From Mycolicibacterium mengxianglii (GTDB taxonomy: Bacteria; Actinomycetota; Actinomycetes; Mycobacteriales; Mycobacteriaceae), in assembly GCF_015710575.1 (NCBI RefSeq), contig NZ_CP065373.1, positions 4,092,001 to 4,156,000 of the forward strand: a DNA stretch of 64,000 nucleotides, written 5' to 3'. Of the stretch, positions 9,497-18,834 are shown in pieces. Within the stretch, counting starts at the first letter, position 1. The number at the start of each line of letters is the position of its first letter. The notes under the pieces were generated by a model, which was not told the DNA's origin, searched no databases, and saw only the letters and a program-made list of their open reading frames with translations. Both the position numbers and the translations under genes were made by a program.

Positions 9497-9904
9497 ATGG
9501 CAGCTGAGCTGACGCCGGAAGTGACCGGCAGACTCACCGACGACAATTTCGGGTGGCTGACCACCGTGGCAAAATCCGGACTACCGGTGCCCAGGCTGAT
9601 CTGGTTCCTTTTCACCGGGTCCGAACTGTCGCTCTACACGATGCCCAGCGCCGCCAAAGTGACCCACATCCGGCGGCACCCGCAGGTGAGCCTGAACCTG
9701 GATTCCGACGGCCGCGGCGGCGGGATCATTGTCGTCGGCGGGACGGCACGCATCGACGCCGAAGGTGTCGACTGTCGGCACGACGAGCCGTACTGGGCCA
9801 AGTACGCCGCGGTGGCCGAGCAGGCCGGTTTGACCGAAGTGATGGGTGACTACAGCACCCGGATCGCGATCAGTATCGACAAGGTCTGGACCACATCCAC
9901 ATAG
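9497..9904 (+). CDS. PPOX-class flavin/F420-binding protein (Rv3369-like)
   Basis: The 135-residue protein has the split beta-barrel of the pyridoxamine 5'-phosphate oxidase superfamily: NFGWLTTVAKSGLPVPRLIWFLF, then SLYTMPSAAKVTHIRRHPQVSLNLD, then a VVGGTARID strand. Small mycobacterial members bind FMN or F420 and reduce or sense redox cofactors, and the matching M. tuberculosis gene is Rv3369. I chose the ATG at 9497 (MAAELTPEV) since it agrees with family length. An in-frame ATG at 9473 lies on top of the divergent nitroreductase start and is less likely. The gene is convergent with the broken oxidoreductase, with 10 bases between stops. Confidence 0.85.
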   Translation: MAAELTPEVTGRLTDDNFGWLTTVAKSGLPVPRLIWFLFTGSELSLYTMPSAAKVTHIRRHPQVSLNLDSDGRGGGIIVVGGTARIDAEGVDCRHDEPYWAKYAAVAEQAGLTEVMGDYSTRIAISIDKVWTTST

Positions 9905-9914
9905 GCATGACGCG

Positions 9915-10900
9915 CTAGGCATTGGGCAGCACCACGACTTTTCCTGCGGCGGAGCTGGTTTCGATGACCTCGAACGCATCGTTGACCTCTTCGAGCGAGA
10001 ATGTCCGGGCATCCAACCGCGGGACAAGCCGGCCGCTGTCGGCGAGCGCGGCGGCCTGCGCCACGATGTGGCCGTGGTGTTCGCGGCGGTGGCCGGTCAA
10101 CAGCGGCATCAAGGTGAACACACCTGAGTAGGTGGCTCCGCGAAAAGACAGGGGCGCAAAACGTGAGTGCCCCAGCCCAGGGCGCTGACGACGTGGCCGC
10201 GGTAGCGCTTCACCGCGGTGAACGAGGCGTCGAGGGTGGCGCCACCGACGTTGTCGATGACGATGTCGAAGCCCTCCCCGCCGGTGTGGGCGCCGACGTA
10301 CTCCTCGACCGTGCACGCCGTGTAGTCGATGGGAGTGGCCCCGGCCGTGCGGATCACCTCCTGGCTCGACGGGCTCCCGGTGGCGAACACCTGCGCACCC
10401 CGGGCCAGGGCAAGCTGCACCGCGAGGAAACCGACGCCGCCGGCACCACCGTGAATCAGCACCTGTTGGCCCGCAACGACATTCGCACGGTCGACAAGCC
10501 CCTCCCACGAGGTGATGAAACCCAACGGCAGGGCCGCGGCCTGCTCCATGGTCAGGGCATCGGGCTTGCGGGCGATCAACCGCGCATCGACTGCAGCCAG
10601 TTCCGCGAGCGAGCCGGGTAGTCCACCGACTCCGCCGATCATCCCGAATACTTCGTCGCCCACCCGGAACCGGTCGACCTCAGATCCCACCGCTTCCACC
10701 ACCCCGGCCATGTCGATGCCCAGCACTGCCGGCGGCGCCGTCTGCGCGTGCGCGGCTTCGCCCCGGCGGATCTTCGTGTCGAGCGGATTGACACCGCCGG
10801 CCATGACCCGCACCAAGACGTCACCGGGACCAGGGACAGGGTCCGGGATTTCGGTCAGCTGCAACGGGGCGTTGTAGGCGGTCAAGACTGCTGCGCGCAT
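9915..10900 (-). pseudogene. Quinone oxidoreductase (zinc-free MDR family), broken by one-base frameshift
   Basis: The N-terminal 250 or so residues (10900 to about 10160) read as a medium-chain reductase: RVMAGGVNPLDTKIRRG, GIDMAGVVEAVGSEV, the NADPH-binding HGGAGGVGFLAVQLA, then DIVIDNVGGATLDASF. The frame then runs into about 20 unrelated residues and a stop at 10109. The missing C-terminal part (FAPLSFRGATYSG through AAGKVVVLPNA) continues in another frame down to 9915. Adding one A to the AAAA run at 10158-10161 rejoins the halves as GWGTHVFAPLSF, exactly as the family expects, giving about 328 residues. This is either a recent inactivating deletion in a homopolymer or a sequencing error. 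No slippery-site architecture for programmed frameshifting is evident. Confidence 0.88.
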
Positions 10901-11073
10901 GAGTTCTCCCGGGAGTCGGTTCTCATCTTGGGCCCAACTGACGATGCGGCGCAGTCAATCCGCGCACCGGTACCGCCAGCAGGTAACGCGTTTGGGGGCA
11001 ATCACTGATGACATCGACGTCGGACGCGACATCATGGATGTACCCGTTCACCCGTCAAGAAGGAAGCAGTCCC

Positions 11074-11736
11074 ATGGAGTGGAACCAAGGCGACACCGCG
11101 GTCGTGTTCATCGACCCGCAGAACGATGTGCTGAGTCCCACCGGGATCAACTGGGCGGCCACCGGCGCCAGTGTCACCGAGAACAACACCGTCGGGCACA
11201 TGCTGGACATCTTCGTCGCAGCCAAGGCCGCGTCGTTCGGCATGTTCATCTCACCCCACTACTTCTACCCCACCGATCACCACTGGCTGTTCAATGGCGC
11301 CTTGGAGGCAGACGAACTGCGCACCGGCACCTTCGACCGCCCCGGGCCGCTGAACCTCGACGGGCTGCAGGGATCGGGCGCGGACTGGCTCGAGGAGTTC
11401 AAGCCCTACATCAACGACCCGGCCACAGTTGTGGTCAGCCCCCACAAGGTGTTCGGCTCGCAGACCAACGACCTGGTGCTGCAGTTACGTAAACGGCGCA
11501 TCAGCAAGGTCCTGCTCGGGGGGATGCTGGCGAACATGTGCGTGGAATCCCACCTTCGCGACCTCCTGGAACAAGGCTTCGAGGTGTACGTGGTCCGTGA
11601 CGCGATCGCGGGCCCTCGCCATCCCGAATGGGGAGACGGCTACCAGGCCGCCCTGATCAACTACGCCTACCTGGCTCATGGCGTCGTCTCGACAGCCGAT
11701 GTGGTCGAGGCGATGAAACAGGCTGTGCCGCAGTAG
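11074..11736 (+). CDS. Isochorismatase-family cysteine hydrolase
   Basis: The 220-residue protein carries the isochorismatase-like catalytic set: Asp in VVFIDPQND near residue 14, a Lys in SPHKVFGS near residue 127, and the nucleophilic Cys in GMLANMCVESHLRDL near residue 155. The family includes nicotinamidases, ureidoacrylate and N-carbamoyl amidases and true isochorismatases, and the substrate here cannot be assigned. I chose ATG 11074 (MEWNQGD) because AAGAAGGAAG lies 9-16 bases upstream. A longer frame from 11008 lacks such a site. The gene ends 11 bases before the convergent dnaE2 stop and has no obvious operon partner. Confidence 0.85.
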   Translation: MEWNQGDTAVVFIDPQNDVLSPTGINWAATGASVTENNTVGHMLDIFVAAKAASFGMFISPHYFYPTDHHWLFNGALEADELRTGTFDRPGPLNLDGLQGSGADWLEEFKPYINDPATVVVSPHKVFGSQTNDLVLQLRKRRISKVLLGGMLANMCVESHLRDLLEQGFEVYVVRDAIAGPRHPEWGDGYQAALINYAYLAHGVVSTADVVEAMKQAVPQ

Positions 11737-11747
11737 ACGCCGCTTAC

Positions 11748-14700
11748 CTACCGGAAGTCCCGCGACTTCGAGTTGACCCGCATCGAGAGCTTGTCCATCC
11801 GGTCGGCGACCACCGTCACCGCACCCGTGGCGTTCTGCACGATGCCCCGGATCACCAGGGCCGACGCGGTCTGCGCCAGTTTGCGGTGCCGTCCCCACAC
11901 CCCGGGTGAGCACAATACGTTCACCATCCCGGTCTCGTCCTCGAGGTTCATGAACGTCACACCCTGCGCCGTCGCCGGGCGCTGCCGATGGGTCACCGCG
12001 CCGGCCACCAGCACCCGGGTTCCGTCCGGCACATCCAGCAGCCGGCCGGCAGGCACCACCCCGAGCGCATCGAGGTCCGCGCGGAGGAACTGCGTCGGGA
12101 AACTGTCCGGGGAAACCCCGGTGGCCCAGACGTCGGAGGCGGCGAGCTCGACATCACTCATGCCGGGCAAGGTCGGCACATGCGACGACGACCCCACTCC
12201 GGGCAGCCGGCCCGGACGTTCGGTGGCCGCCGCACCCGCCGCCCACAGCCCTTCGCGGCGGGTGATCTCGAAACAGCTCAATGCACCCGCGGTCGCCAGC
12301 GCCTCGGCCTGGGGCACCGACAGCTGCACCCTACCGGTCAGATCCAGCAGAGACATGAACGGCCCGTTGGTATTTCGCTCGTCAACGATTTTCTGGGCCA
12401 GCTCGTCGCCGATGTTCCGGACCGCCCCCAGCCCCAGCCGCACCTCACTGCCGTGGTTCTCCAGGGTGGCGTAGGCCAGGCTGGCGTTGGCGTCGGGTCC
12501 GTGCACCAGCACACCGTGCCTGCGGGCATCGGCCACCAGCGACTGCGGGGAGTAGAAGCCCATCGGCTGGGCCCGCAGCAGCGCCGCGCAGAAGGCGGCG
12601 GGGTGATGCAGTTTGAGCCACGACGAGTAGAACACCAGCGAGGCGAAGCTCAACGAATGACTCTCCGGAAAACCGAAGTTGGCGAAGGCTTCCAACTTCT
12701 CGTAGATGCGGTCCGCCAGCTCGCCGGTGATGCCGTGCCGCTCCCGCATGCCCTCGTAGAACCGGCCCCGCAACCGGCGCATCTTCTCGGTGGAACGTTT
12801 GGACCCCATGGCCCGGCGCAGCTGGTCGGCCTCGGCGGCGGAGAAACCCGCACAGTCGACGGCCAGTTGCATCAGCTGTTCCTGAAACAGCGGAACCCCA
12901 AGGGTTTTCCGCAGCGCCGGTTCCATCGACGGGTGGTCATACACCACCGGCTCCAGACCGTTGCGCCTGCTGATGTAGGGGTGGACGGAGTTTCCCTGAA
13001 TGGGTCCGGGACGGATCAGCGCCACTTCCACCACCAGGTCGTAGAAGACCCGGGGCTTCAGCCGAGGCAGGGTGGCCATCTGCGCCCGCGACTCGACCTG
13101 GAACACCCCGACCGAATCGGCCCGCTGCAACATCTCGTAGACGCCCGGTTCGGACAGGTCGAGGGTGGCCAGGTCCACCTCGATGCCCTTGTGTTCGGCC
13201 AGTAGGTCGATGGCGTAGTGCAACGCCGAGAGCATACCGAGACCCAGCATGTCGAATTTGACCAATCCGATTGCCGCACAATCATCTTTATCCCACTGCA
13301 GGACGCTGCGGTTCGCCATGCGCGCCCATTCCACCGGGCACACGTCGGCGATCGGCCGGTCGCAGATCACCATGCCGCCGGAGTGGATGCCCATGTGTCG
13401 CGGCAGGTTCTTGATCTGTTTGGCCAGGTCGATCACCGGTTCCGGGATACCCTCGACGTGAGGTGATTCGGACAGCTCACCCCACTGACCCACCAGCTTG
13501 CTCCACGCATCCTGCTGTCCTTGCGAAAAGCCGAGGGCGCGAGCCATATCCCGGACAGCGCTGCGGCCCCGGTAGGTGATGACATTGGCCACCTGGGCGG
13601 CGTAGTCCCGTCCGTAACGCCGGTAGACGTACTGGATGGCCTCTTCACGCAGGTCCGATTCGATGTCGATGTCGATATCGGGTGGCCCGTCACGCGCGGG
13701 TGAGAGGAACCGCTCGAACAGCAACTCGTTGGCCACCGGGTCGACGTGGGTGACACCGAGGGCGTAGCAGACCGCCGAGTTGGCCGCCGATCCCCTGCCC
13801 TGGCACAGGATCTTGTTGTCGCGACAGAACTGGGTGATGTCGTGCACCACCAGGAAGTAGCCCGGGAAGTTCAACTGGGTGATGACGTCGAGTTCCCGCT
13901 CGATCTGCGCATAGGCCTGCACAGCGGCGCTGCGCGGACCGTAGCGCCGCGCCGCACCTCTCATCGTCAGCTCGCGCAACCAGCTGTCCTCGGTGTAGCC
14001 CTCCGGTACGTCGAACGGCGGCAGCTGCGGTGCGATGAGCTGCAGGCCGAAGGCACACTGCTCCCCCAATTCTGCTGCAGCGGTGACGACCTCGGGGCGG
14101 TGGGCGAACATCCTGGCCATCTCGTCACCAGAGCGCAGGTGCGCCCCGCCGAGCGGAGCGAGCCAGCCCGCCCCCTCGTCGAGGGACTGTCTGGCCCGGA
14201 TGGCGCCCATCGCCATGGCCAGCCGACCACGTTCCGGCGCGGCGAAATGCGCTCCGGTGGTGGCGATGAGTCCGACCCCGAACCGGGGTGCCAGAGAGGC
14301 CAGGACGGCGTTGCGTTCGTCGTCATCGGGATGCCCGTGGCGCGTCAGCTCGACCGTGACCCGCCCGGCTCCGAACCGGTCCACCAGGTCGGCGAGCGCG
14401 GCCGCCGCGGCATCTGGGCCGCCTTCGGAAAGAGCTTGCCGGACATGACCTTTGCGGCAGCCGGTCAGGATATGCCAGTGCCCTCCTGCGGCTTCGGTCA
14501 ACGCGTCGTAGTCATACTGCGGTTTACCTTTCTCGCCACCGGCAAGGTGCGCGGCCGAGATCTGTCGTGACAGCCGGCGATACCCCTCCGGGCCGCGGGC
14601 CAACACCAGCAGATGCGGGCCCGGCGGATCGGGGACCTCGGTACGCGCCCCGCCGCCGCTGAGCGAGAGCTCGGCACCGAAAACGGTCTGGATGTCCAGT

Positions 14701-15044
14701 TCCCTGGCAGCCTCGGCGAAGCGCACCACCCCGTAGAGACCGTCATGGTCGGTCAGGGCGATCGCCCGCAGGTCCAGCCGCGCTGCCTCCTCGACGAGCT
14801 CCTCCGGGGTACTGGCACCGTCGAGGAAGCTGTAGGCCGAATGGGTGTGCAATTCGGCGTACGGCAGGCGCGAACGTATCCGTCGCTCCCCGGCCGGCTC
14901 GAAGGCTCCACGCTTGCGTGACCAGGCCGGACTGTCACCGCCGTCGCCCTTCGGTTCACCCAACGGCATGCCGGCACGGCGCGGCTTGCTGTTGAGCACC
15001 CGCTCCATCTCGCCCCAGCTCGGCGGCCCGTTATGCCAGCCCAT
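11748..15044 (-). CDS. dnaE2: Error-prone C-family DNA polymerase DnaE2 (ImuC)
   Basis: The 1098-residue polymerase has an N-terminal PHP domain starting LHTHSAYSFLDGAS near residue 64. The palm has the catalytic Asp cluster PDIDIDIES near residue 455 and the third Asp in VKFDMLGLGML near 596. The helix-hairpin-helix and thumb regions are followed by an OB-fold domain (VLVAGAVTHRQRPATAQG) near residue 1000. In mycobacteria DnaE2 performs damage-induced mutagenesis together with ImuA' and ImuB, all under LexA control. A perfect LexA box lies 12 bases upstream of the start, and imuA'-imuB lie about 7.7 kb to the right. The length matches the family (about 1080-1100), and I see no lesion in the catalytic residues. 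Confidence 0.97.
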   Translation of the reverse strand: MGWHNGPPSWGEMERVLNSKPRRAGMPLGEPKGDGGDSPAWSRKRGAFEPAGERRIRSRLPYAELHTHSAYSFLDGASTPEELVEEAARLDLRAIALTDHDGLYGVVRFAEAARELDIQTVFGAELSLSGGGARTEVPDPPGPHLLVLARGPEGYRRLSRQISAAHLAGGEKGKPQYDYDALTEAAGGHWHILTGCRKGHVRQALSEGGPDAAAAALADLVDRFGAGRVTVELTRHGHPDDDERNAVLASLAPRFGVGLIATTGAHFAAPERGRLAMAMGAIRARQSLDEGAGWLAPLGGAHLRSGDEMARMFAHRPEVVTAAAELGEQCAFGLQLIAPQLPPFDVPEGYTEDSWLRELTMRGAARRYGPRSAAVQAYAQIERELDVITQLNFPGYFLVVHDITQFCRDNKILCQGRGSAANSAVCYALGVTHVDPVANELLFERFLSPARDGPPDIDIDIESDLREEAIQYVYRRYGRDYAAQVANVITYRGRSAVRDMARALGFSQGQQDAWSKLVGQWGELSESPHVEGIPEPVIDLAKQIKNLPRHMGIHSGGMVICDRPIADVCPVEWARMANRSVLQWDKDDCAAIGLVKFDMLGLGMLSALHYAIDLLAEHKGIEVDLATLDLSEPGVYEMLQRADSVGVFQVESRAQMATLPRLKPRVFYDLVVEVALIRPGPIQGNSVHPYISRRNGLEPVVYDHPSMEPALRKTLGVPLFQEQLMQLAVDCAGFSAAEADQLRRAMGSKRSTEKMRRLRGRFYEGMRERHGITGELADRIYEKLEAFANFGFPESHSLSFASLVFYSSWLKLHHPAAFCAALLRAQPMGFYSPQSLVADARRHGVLVHGPDANASLAYATLENHGSEVRLGLGAVRNIGDELAQKIVDERNTNGPFMSLLDLTGRVQLSVPQAEALATAGALSCFEITRREGLWAAGAAATERPGRLPGVGSSSHVPTLPGMSDVELAASDVWATGVSPDSFPTQFLRADLDALGVVPAGRLLDVPDGTRVLVAGAVTHRQRPATAQGVTFMNLEDETGMVNVLCSPGVWGRHRKLAQTASALVIRGIVQNATGAVTVVADRMDKLSMRVNSKSRDFR

Positions 15045-15056
15045 CGTGCCAGCATA

Positions 15057-15072
15057 TCGAACGGGTGTTCGA
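15057..15072 (-). promoter_or_regulatory. LexA/SOS box of dnaE2
   Basis: TCGAACGGGTGTTCGA is a perfect mycobacterial SOS box (TCGAAC-N4-GTTCGA) ending 12 bases upstream of the dnaE2 start. LexA binding here would repress dnaE2 until DNA damage. Confidence 0.93.
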
Positions 15073-15238
15073 TCAGCCAGCGGGGTGATCTCCTGCTGTC
15101 GCGCCCCAGCGCCGGCCGGCGTGAAGATCGGAAAACACGCCTATGCCCAGCAGCGACGGTGCAAACTACGACGTACACATTGGATTCAGGGTGACACCGC
15201 CCCTTTCCAAGACCTGAAGAGGCGAAGGACACCACACT

Positions 15239-15610
15239 ATGGGCGACCGAGTCGAAGAACTGATGACCGCCAACCTGATGGACGTCTTCAACGAGCGCGA
15301 GCCGCAGCGTCGTCGGGCCGCCATCGAACGGACATACAGCGCCGATGTGCGGTGGACCGACGATGAAGGCGTGAGCGTGGGGTGGGACCAGCTCGAGGCA
15401 AAGGCCAGGGCACTGCAGGAAGGTCAGCTGGCCGGGCTGTCCTTCACCAAAGCCGGTCCGGTGTATCAGACACAAGGATTCGGGTATCTGGCATGGAACA
15501 TCCTCGCCCCCGGGAACGAAGCGCCGATCGTGTCAGGGTTCGACGTCGCGTTGATCAGTGACGACCGGATCAGCCAGTTGTTCACGGTGCTGACCAAAAC
15601 TCCTGGCTGA
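15239..15610 (+). CDS. SnoaL/NTF2-like small protein
   Basis: The 123-residue protein has the SnoaL-like alpha/beta cone pattern: an N-terminal helix with LMDVFNEREPQRRRAAIERTY, then SADVRWTDDEGVSVGWDQLEAKA, and late strands YLAWNILAPGN and VALISDDRISQLFTVL. Members act as small isomerases, hydrolases or ligand binders, and the substrate is unknown here. A purine-rich GAAGAGGCGAAGGAC stretch upstream of ATG 15239 provides a ribosome binding site. The gene is divergent from dnaE2, with the SOS box in the shared 194-base spacer. The box is far closer to dnaE2, so SOS control of this gene is uncertain. Confidence 0.8.
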   Translation: MGDRVEELMTANLMDVFNEREPQRRRAAIERTYSADVRWTDDEGVSVGWDQLEAKARALQEGQLAGLSFTKAGPVYQTQGFGYLAWNILAPGNEAPIVSGFDVALISDDRISQLFTVLTKTPG

Positions 15611-15655
15611 GGTGGGATCTCGAGCAGGGCGGCGCTTGGACTGCACTGCTGCCGC

Positions 15656-16849
15656 TCAGAAGTGATACCCGAGCACAGCGGGGACAACACTGCGGAACGC
15701 CAGATCCATCTGGGTCAGGAGCTCAGCGTCGCTGCAATGAACCCGGTGTGCCGCAGCGAGTTCGGTGACGCTGTGGGCGCCGAAGTAGATGCTGCCCAGA
15801 ACGTCGATGTCCAGGTGCACGTGCGCCGGTTCGTCGGTGGGTGTGCAGCCGGCCACGCCGTCACGCACATGGAGCGCGAATCGTCCTCCGTCGCTGCGGA
15901 ATCCATCGCGGACTTCGAGCACCAGATCCAGATCAGCCAGATACCGGCGCGCGCGCAGCGCTGCCGGGACATCCATGATGCGCAACCACAGCGCGTCGAC
16001 CTGCGAGACGGTCCTGACCTGGCGCGCATCAGCAAGCAGATACTGCAGCGGGTCGGCTGGGAAGGTGTCGATCTGCACCTGCTCGATGAGATCAAGGCCC
16101 ACCAGCGCGCGCCACAGCGCGGCGTGCGCATCCGGGGTCACCGCGGTCATCGCCTCGACCCGGGCCACCATGGTGTCGCCGTGGCGCACCCGGTAGAGCG
16201 CGTACCCGTCAGGGTGCAGGAATGCGAACCACGCAGTGCCACCGTCACGGTCGGCTTCCCGGTCGGCAAGCAGGTCGTCCCACAGCACACCCGGACACTC
16301 CAGGCCTCCCGGTGTCACCCGCCGCCACCGGTCGTAGATGTCCATCAACTGCTCGCGGTGCTCACCCGGAGCCACCAGCCGCACCCCGCCGGCGTCGGGG
16401 ACGTCGTGGTGGAAGGTGGCGAGGCGGCGCTGCACCGACAGACCACGTTCGATGGTGGCGGGGCCGTAGCCGAATCGGCCGTAGATGCCGCCTTGAGTCG
16501 CGGTCAGCGCCGCGATCGGGTACTGGGCGCGGGCGATACGTTCGTGCAGTTCGGTGTACATCGCCCGCAGCACGCCGCGACGGCGATGGGTGGGGGCCAC
16601 GGCCACCGCAGACACGCCCGCCACCGGTAACACGTTGTCGCCGGGGACTGTGAGCTGCATGTCCAGGTAACGGGCCATCCCGACGATCTCGGCGCCCTCG
16701 GTCACCACCACCGACCCCTCGTCGGCCGCCATCACCTGCCACGGAGGTCGCCGCTCCGGCGGGTCGTAGGCAACGAAACAGGTTGCGGCCAGCCGCGTTA
16801 TCGCCTGCTGGTCATCCTCGGTCGCCGACCGCACTGACCATTGACTCAC
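15656..16849 (-). CDS. eis: Eis-family GNAT N-acetyltransferase
   Basis: The 397-residue protein (from GTG 16849, giving MSQWSVRS) has the Eis tripartite plan. An N-terminal GNAT domain carries the acetyl-CoA loop VAVAPTHRRRGVLRAMY near residue 90, a second GNAT-like fold follows, and a sterol-carrier-like C-terminal domain ends in LGYHF. In M. tuberculosis Eis the catalytic pair is a Tyr in the YGRFGYGPAT region and the C-terminal carboxylate of Phe402; both elements are present here. Eis enzymes acetylate aminoglycosides and host or bacterial proteins. The paralogous Eis2-type group is equally possible, so the symbol denotes family only. A start at 16867 is open but less family-like. Confidence 0.8.
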   Translation of the reverse strand: MSQWSVRSATEDDQQAITRLAATCFVAYDPPERRPPWQVMAADEGSVVVTEGAEIVGMARYLDMQLTVPGDNVLPVAGVSAVAVAPTHRRRGVLRAMYTELHERIARAQYPIAALTATQGGIYGRFGYGPATIERGLSVQRRLATFHHDVPDAGGVRLVAPGEHREQLMDIYDRWRRVTPGGLECPGVLWDDLLADREADRDGGTAWFAFLHPDGYALYRVRHGDTMVARVEAMTAVTPDAHAALWRALVGLDLIEQVQIDTFPADPLQYLLADARQVRTVSQVDALWLRIMDVPAALRARRYLADLDLVLEVRDGFRSDGGRFALHVRDGVAGCTPTDEPAHVHLDIDVLGSIYFGAHSVTELAAAHRVHCSDAELLTQMDLAFRSVVPAVLGYHF

Positions 16850-16897
16850 CCCACCACACTGCCACATGACACCACCTGTTTTCCGCGGGTCTGCGGG

Positions 16898-17785
16898 TCA
16901 GGGCAGGTCGTCCTCGCTGAACTGTTCCCGCGGCACCACCACCATCGGCACCTCGAGCACGCGCAGCATCTTGGCCGCCGTCGACCCCAGGAACAACCGG
17001 CGCGGCGCCGCGAGCCTGCTGGAACCGACCATGATCAGGTCGCCGTCGTGCCAGTCCAGCTTGTTCACCGCCGCCTCGACCGACGGTCCCTCGACGATCA
17101 CCGACGTCACCGGAACATCTTCGGGGAGCTTGGCTCTGGCGATCGCGACCGTCTCCCGTGCGTGCTCCATGGCATGCTGACGAGCCACCTCGGCGTCCCC
17201 CCGCAACGAGCCGAATGTGGGGTCGAGCGCCACCAGGGACACCAGCCGCAACGGTGTGCCCGCCGCGGCGCTGGCCCGTACCGCCGTCTCCAGAAGCAGG
17301 TCGGCACCCTTTCTCCGGCCCAGCGCACAGGTCACTTCGCGAACCCGTTCGACTTTCGAGTGCCTGGTGCCTCGGGGGGCCAACGCCAGCGGCACCGGGG
17401 CCGAATGCAGCAGATCATTGGTGACCGAGCCGATCGAGTACCGCCCGATCAGGCCGTCGGCGGCCGCGCCGACGACGATCGATTCGGCCTGCAACCGCGC
17501 CGCCTCCTCGATGAGCCCTTCGGCGAACGATTCGTGGACGCTGATGTGAGTGGTCACCACCACGTCCTCGGGCACCCGGGCGGCGGCGGCGTCCAGCCAG
17601 ATCCGCGCTTGCCCGGTCAGGATGTCGTCGTATGCGCCCGCGGGGACCAGCCCGGGCATCAGCTTGTCGGGCGGCAGCACGATGCACAGGTCGAGTTGAG
17701 CACCCACGGTTCTGGCCAGCCGAATGCCCAGTGCCAGGCCGTCGTCCCCACTGGGGGTGGCCAGATACCCAACGATGAGCCTCAT
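16898..17785 (-). CDS. Tandem-domain universal stress protein
   Basis: The 295-residue protein contains two UspA domains. Each has a nucleotide-binding loop: IVVGAAADGLIGRYSIGSV near residue 107 and MVGSSRLAAPRRLFLGSTA near residue 257, fitting the G-2x-G-9x-G(S/T) ATP-binding pattern. Mycobacterial tandem Usp proteins bind ATP or cAMP and are often induced in hypoxia or stationary phase, though no DosR-type box stands out upstream. The gene lies between the Eis-like gene and htdY in the same direction, but the spacers of about 50 and 90 bases do not prove an operon. Confidence 0.88.
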   Translation of the reverse strand: MRLIVGYLATPSGDDGLALGIRLARTVGAQLDLCIVLPPDKLMPGLVPAGAYDDILTGQARIWLDAAAARVPEDVVVTTHISVHESFAEGLIEEAARLQAESIVVGAAADGLIGRYSIGSVTNDLLHSAPVPLALAPRGTRHSKVERVREVTCALGRRKGADLLLETAVRASAAAGTPLRLVSLVALDPTFGSLRGDAEVARQHAMEHARETVAIARAKLPEDVPVTSVIVEGPSVEAAVNKLDWHDGDLIMVGSSRLAAPRRLFLGSTAAKMLRVLEVPMVVVPREQFSEDDLP

Positions 17786-17875
17786 CCGCGCGCCACCGCC
17801 TTCCCGGAACCCCCCGGCACCTGCTGACCATCCTGCCTGACCAGGCCAGCGCGGATGCCCGATTCGACCAGCACG

Positions 17876-18742
17876 TCAGGTGTAGGAGGCGACACCGTCC
17901 TCGAGGACCAGCCGGGCTCCGGAGCCGTCGGGTGCGGAGGCCTCGGTGGTGAACACTGCCTGCCCGGGCCCGGTGCGCCAGATCGAGGTGGTCAGCGTCT
18001 CGCCCGGAAAGACCGGGGAGGTGAATCGCGCCGACATGTCGGTGATGCGCGCGGCGTCGCCGGCACCGAGATCGGCGACCAGCGCGCGGCCGGCGAACCC
18101 GTAGGTGCACAGCCCGTGCAGGATCGGCTTGGGGAATCCGGCCAGGTTCTGGGCGAACCAAGGGTCGCTGTGCAGCGGGTTGCGGTCACCGGAGAGCCGG
18201 TAGATCAGCGCCTGGTCCTCGCGGGTGGGCATCGCCGTACGCGAATCCGCTTCGCGGGCAGGCACTTCCGGGGCCTTGGGGCGTTCGCCGGGTTCGCCTC
18301 CGAACCCACCCGCCCCGCGGATGACGAAGGTGGCCAACGTTTCCACCACCACCTGGTCGGTGCTGGGGTCAGTGCCCCGGGCCCGCAGCATGACGATCGC
18401 GTTCTTACCCTCGCCCTTGTCCTGGAGATCGGCCACCTCGGACTCCACCACCAGCTTGCCGGCCGGCGGCAGCGGCGCGGACAGGTGGATCTGCTGGGAG
18501 CCGTGCAGCAACATTCCGAAATTGAACTCACCGATCTTGGCGATCGCGGGGAAACCGATACAGGCGATCACCGCATAGGTGGGCAGCACCTGCTGGGTGA
18601 TGTCGTGGCTGTTGTCGGTGGTGAAGGCCAGATCGGCGGTGCCGCAGCCGACACCGAGTGCGTAGAGCATGGTGTCGCGGTCGGTCCATTCGAAGACATA
18701 CGGGTCTGCCTTCGCGCCGATGGCCGTCGGGTCGATCGCCAT
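17876..18742 (-). CDS. htdY: (R)-hydroxyacyl-thioester dehydratase HtdY (double hotdog MaoC type)
   Basis: The 288-residue protein has an N-terminal hotdog domain that lacks the hydratase motif and a C-terminal MaoC domain. The latter carries the hydratase 2 signature with catalytic Asp and His in YRLSGDRNPLHSDPWFA near residue 185. This arrangement is that of M. tuberculosis Rv3389c (HtdY), which hydrates trans-2-enoyl-CoA. ITDMSARFTSPVFPGET fits the end of the domain. The divergent neighbour is an acyl-CoA thioesterase and the next gene matches lpqD (Rv3390), preserving the Rv3389c-Rv3390 order with tesB inserted. Confidence 0.9.
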   Translation of the reverse strand: MAIDPTAIGAKADPYVFEWTDRDTMLYALGVGCGTADLAFTTDNSHDITQQVLPTYAVIACIGFPAIAKIGEFNFGMLLHGSQQIHLSAPLPPAGKLVVESEVADLQDKGEGKNAIVMLRARGTDPSTDQVVVETLATFVIRGAGGFGGEPGERPKAPEVPAREADSRTAMPTREDQALIYRLSGDRNPLHSDPWFAQNLAGFPKPILHGLCTYGFAGRALVADLGAGDAARITDMSARFTSPVFPGETLTTSIWRTGPGQAVFTTEASAPDGSGARLVLEDGVASYT

Positions 18743-18834
18743 GGAATTCCCTTCAGCGCCGGTGAAACATCACAAATCGCAACCTTACCGACCCGGTTGC
18801 GCCGGGCAAGAGCGGTCATGGCTCTATAGAGGAC

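Noticed and set aside
10100..10200. Programmed frameshift in the oxidoreductase gene
   Set aside because: No slippery heptamer with downstream structure, and the family is not known to use recoding. A simple one-base loss in AAAA explains it better.
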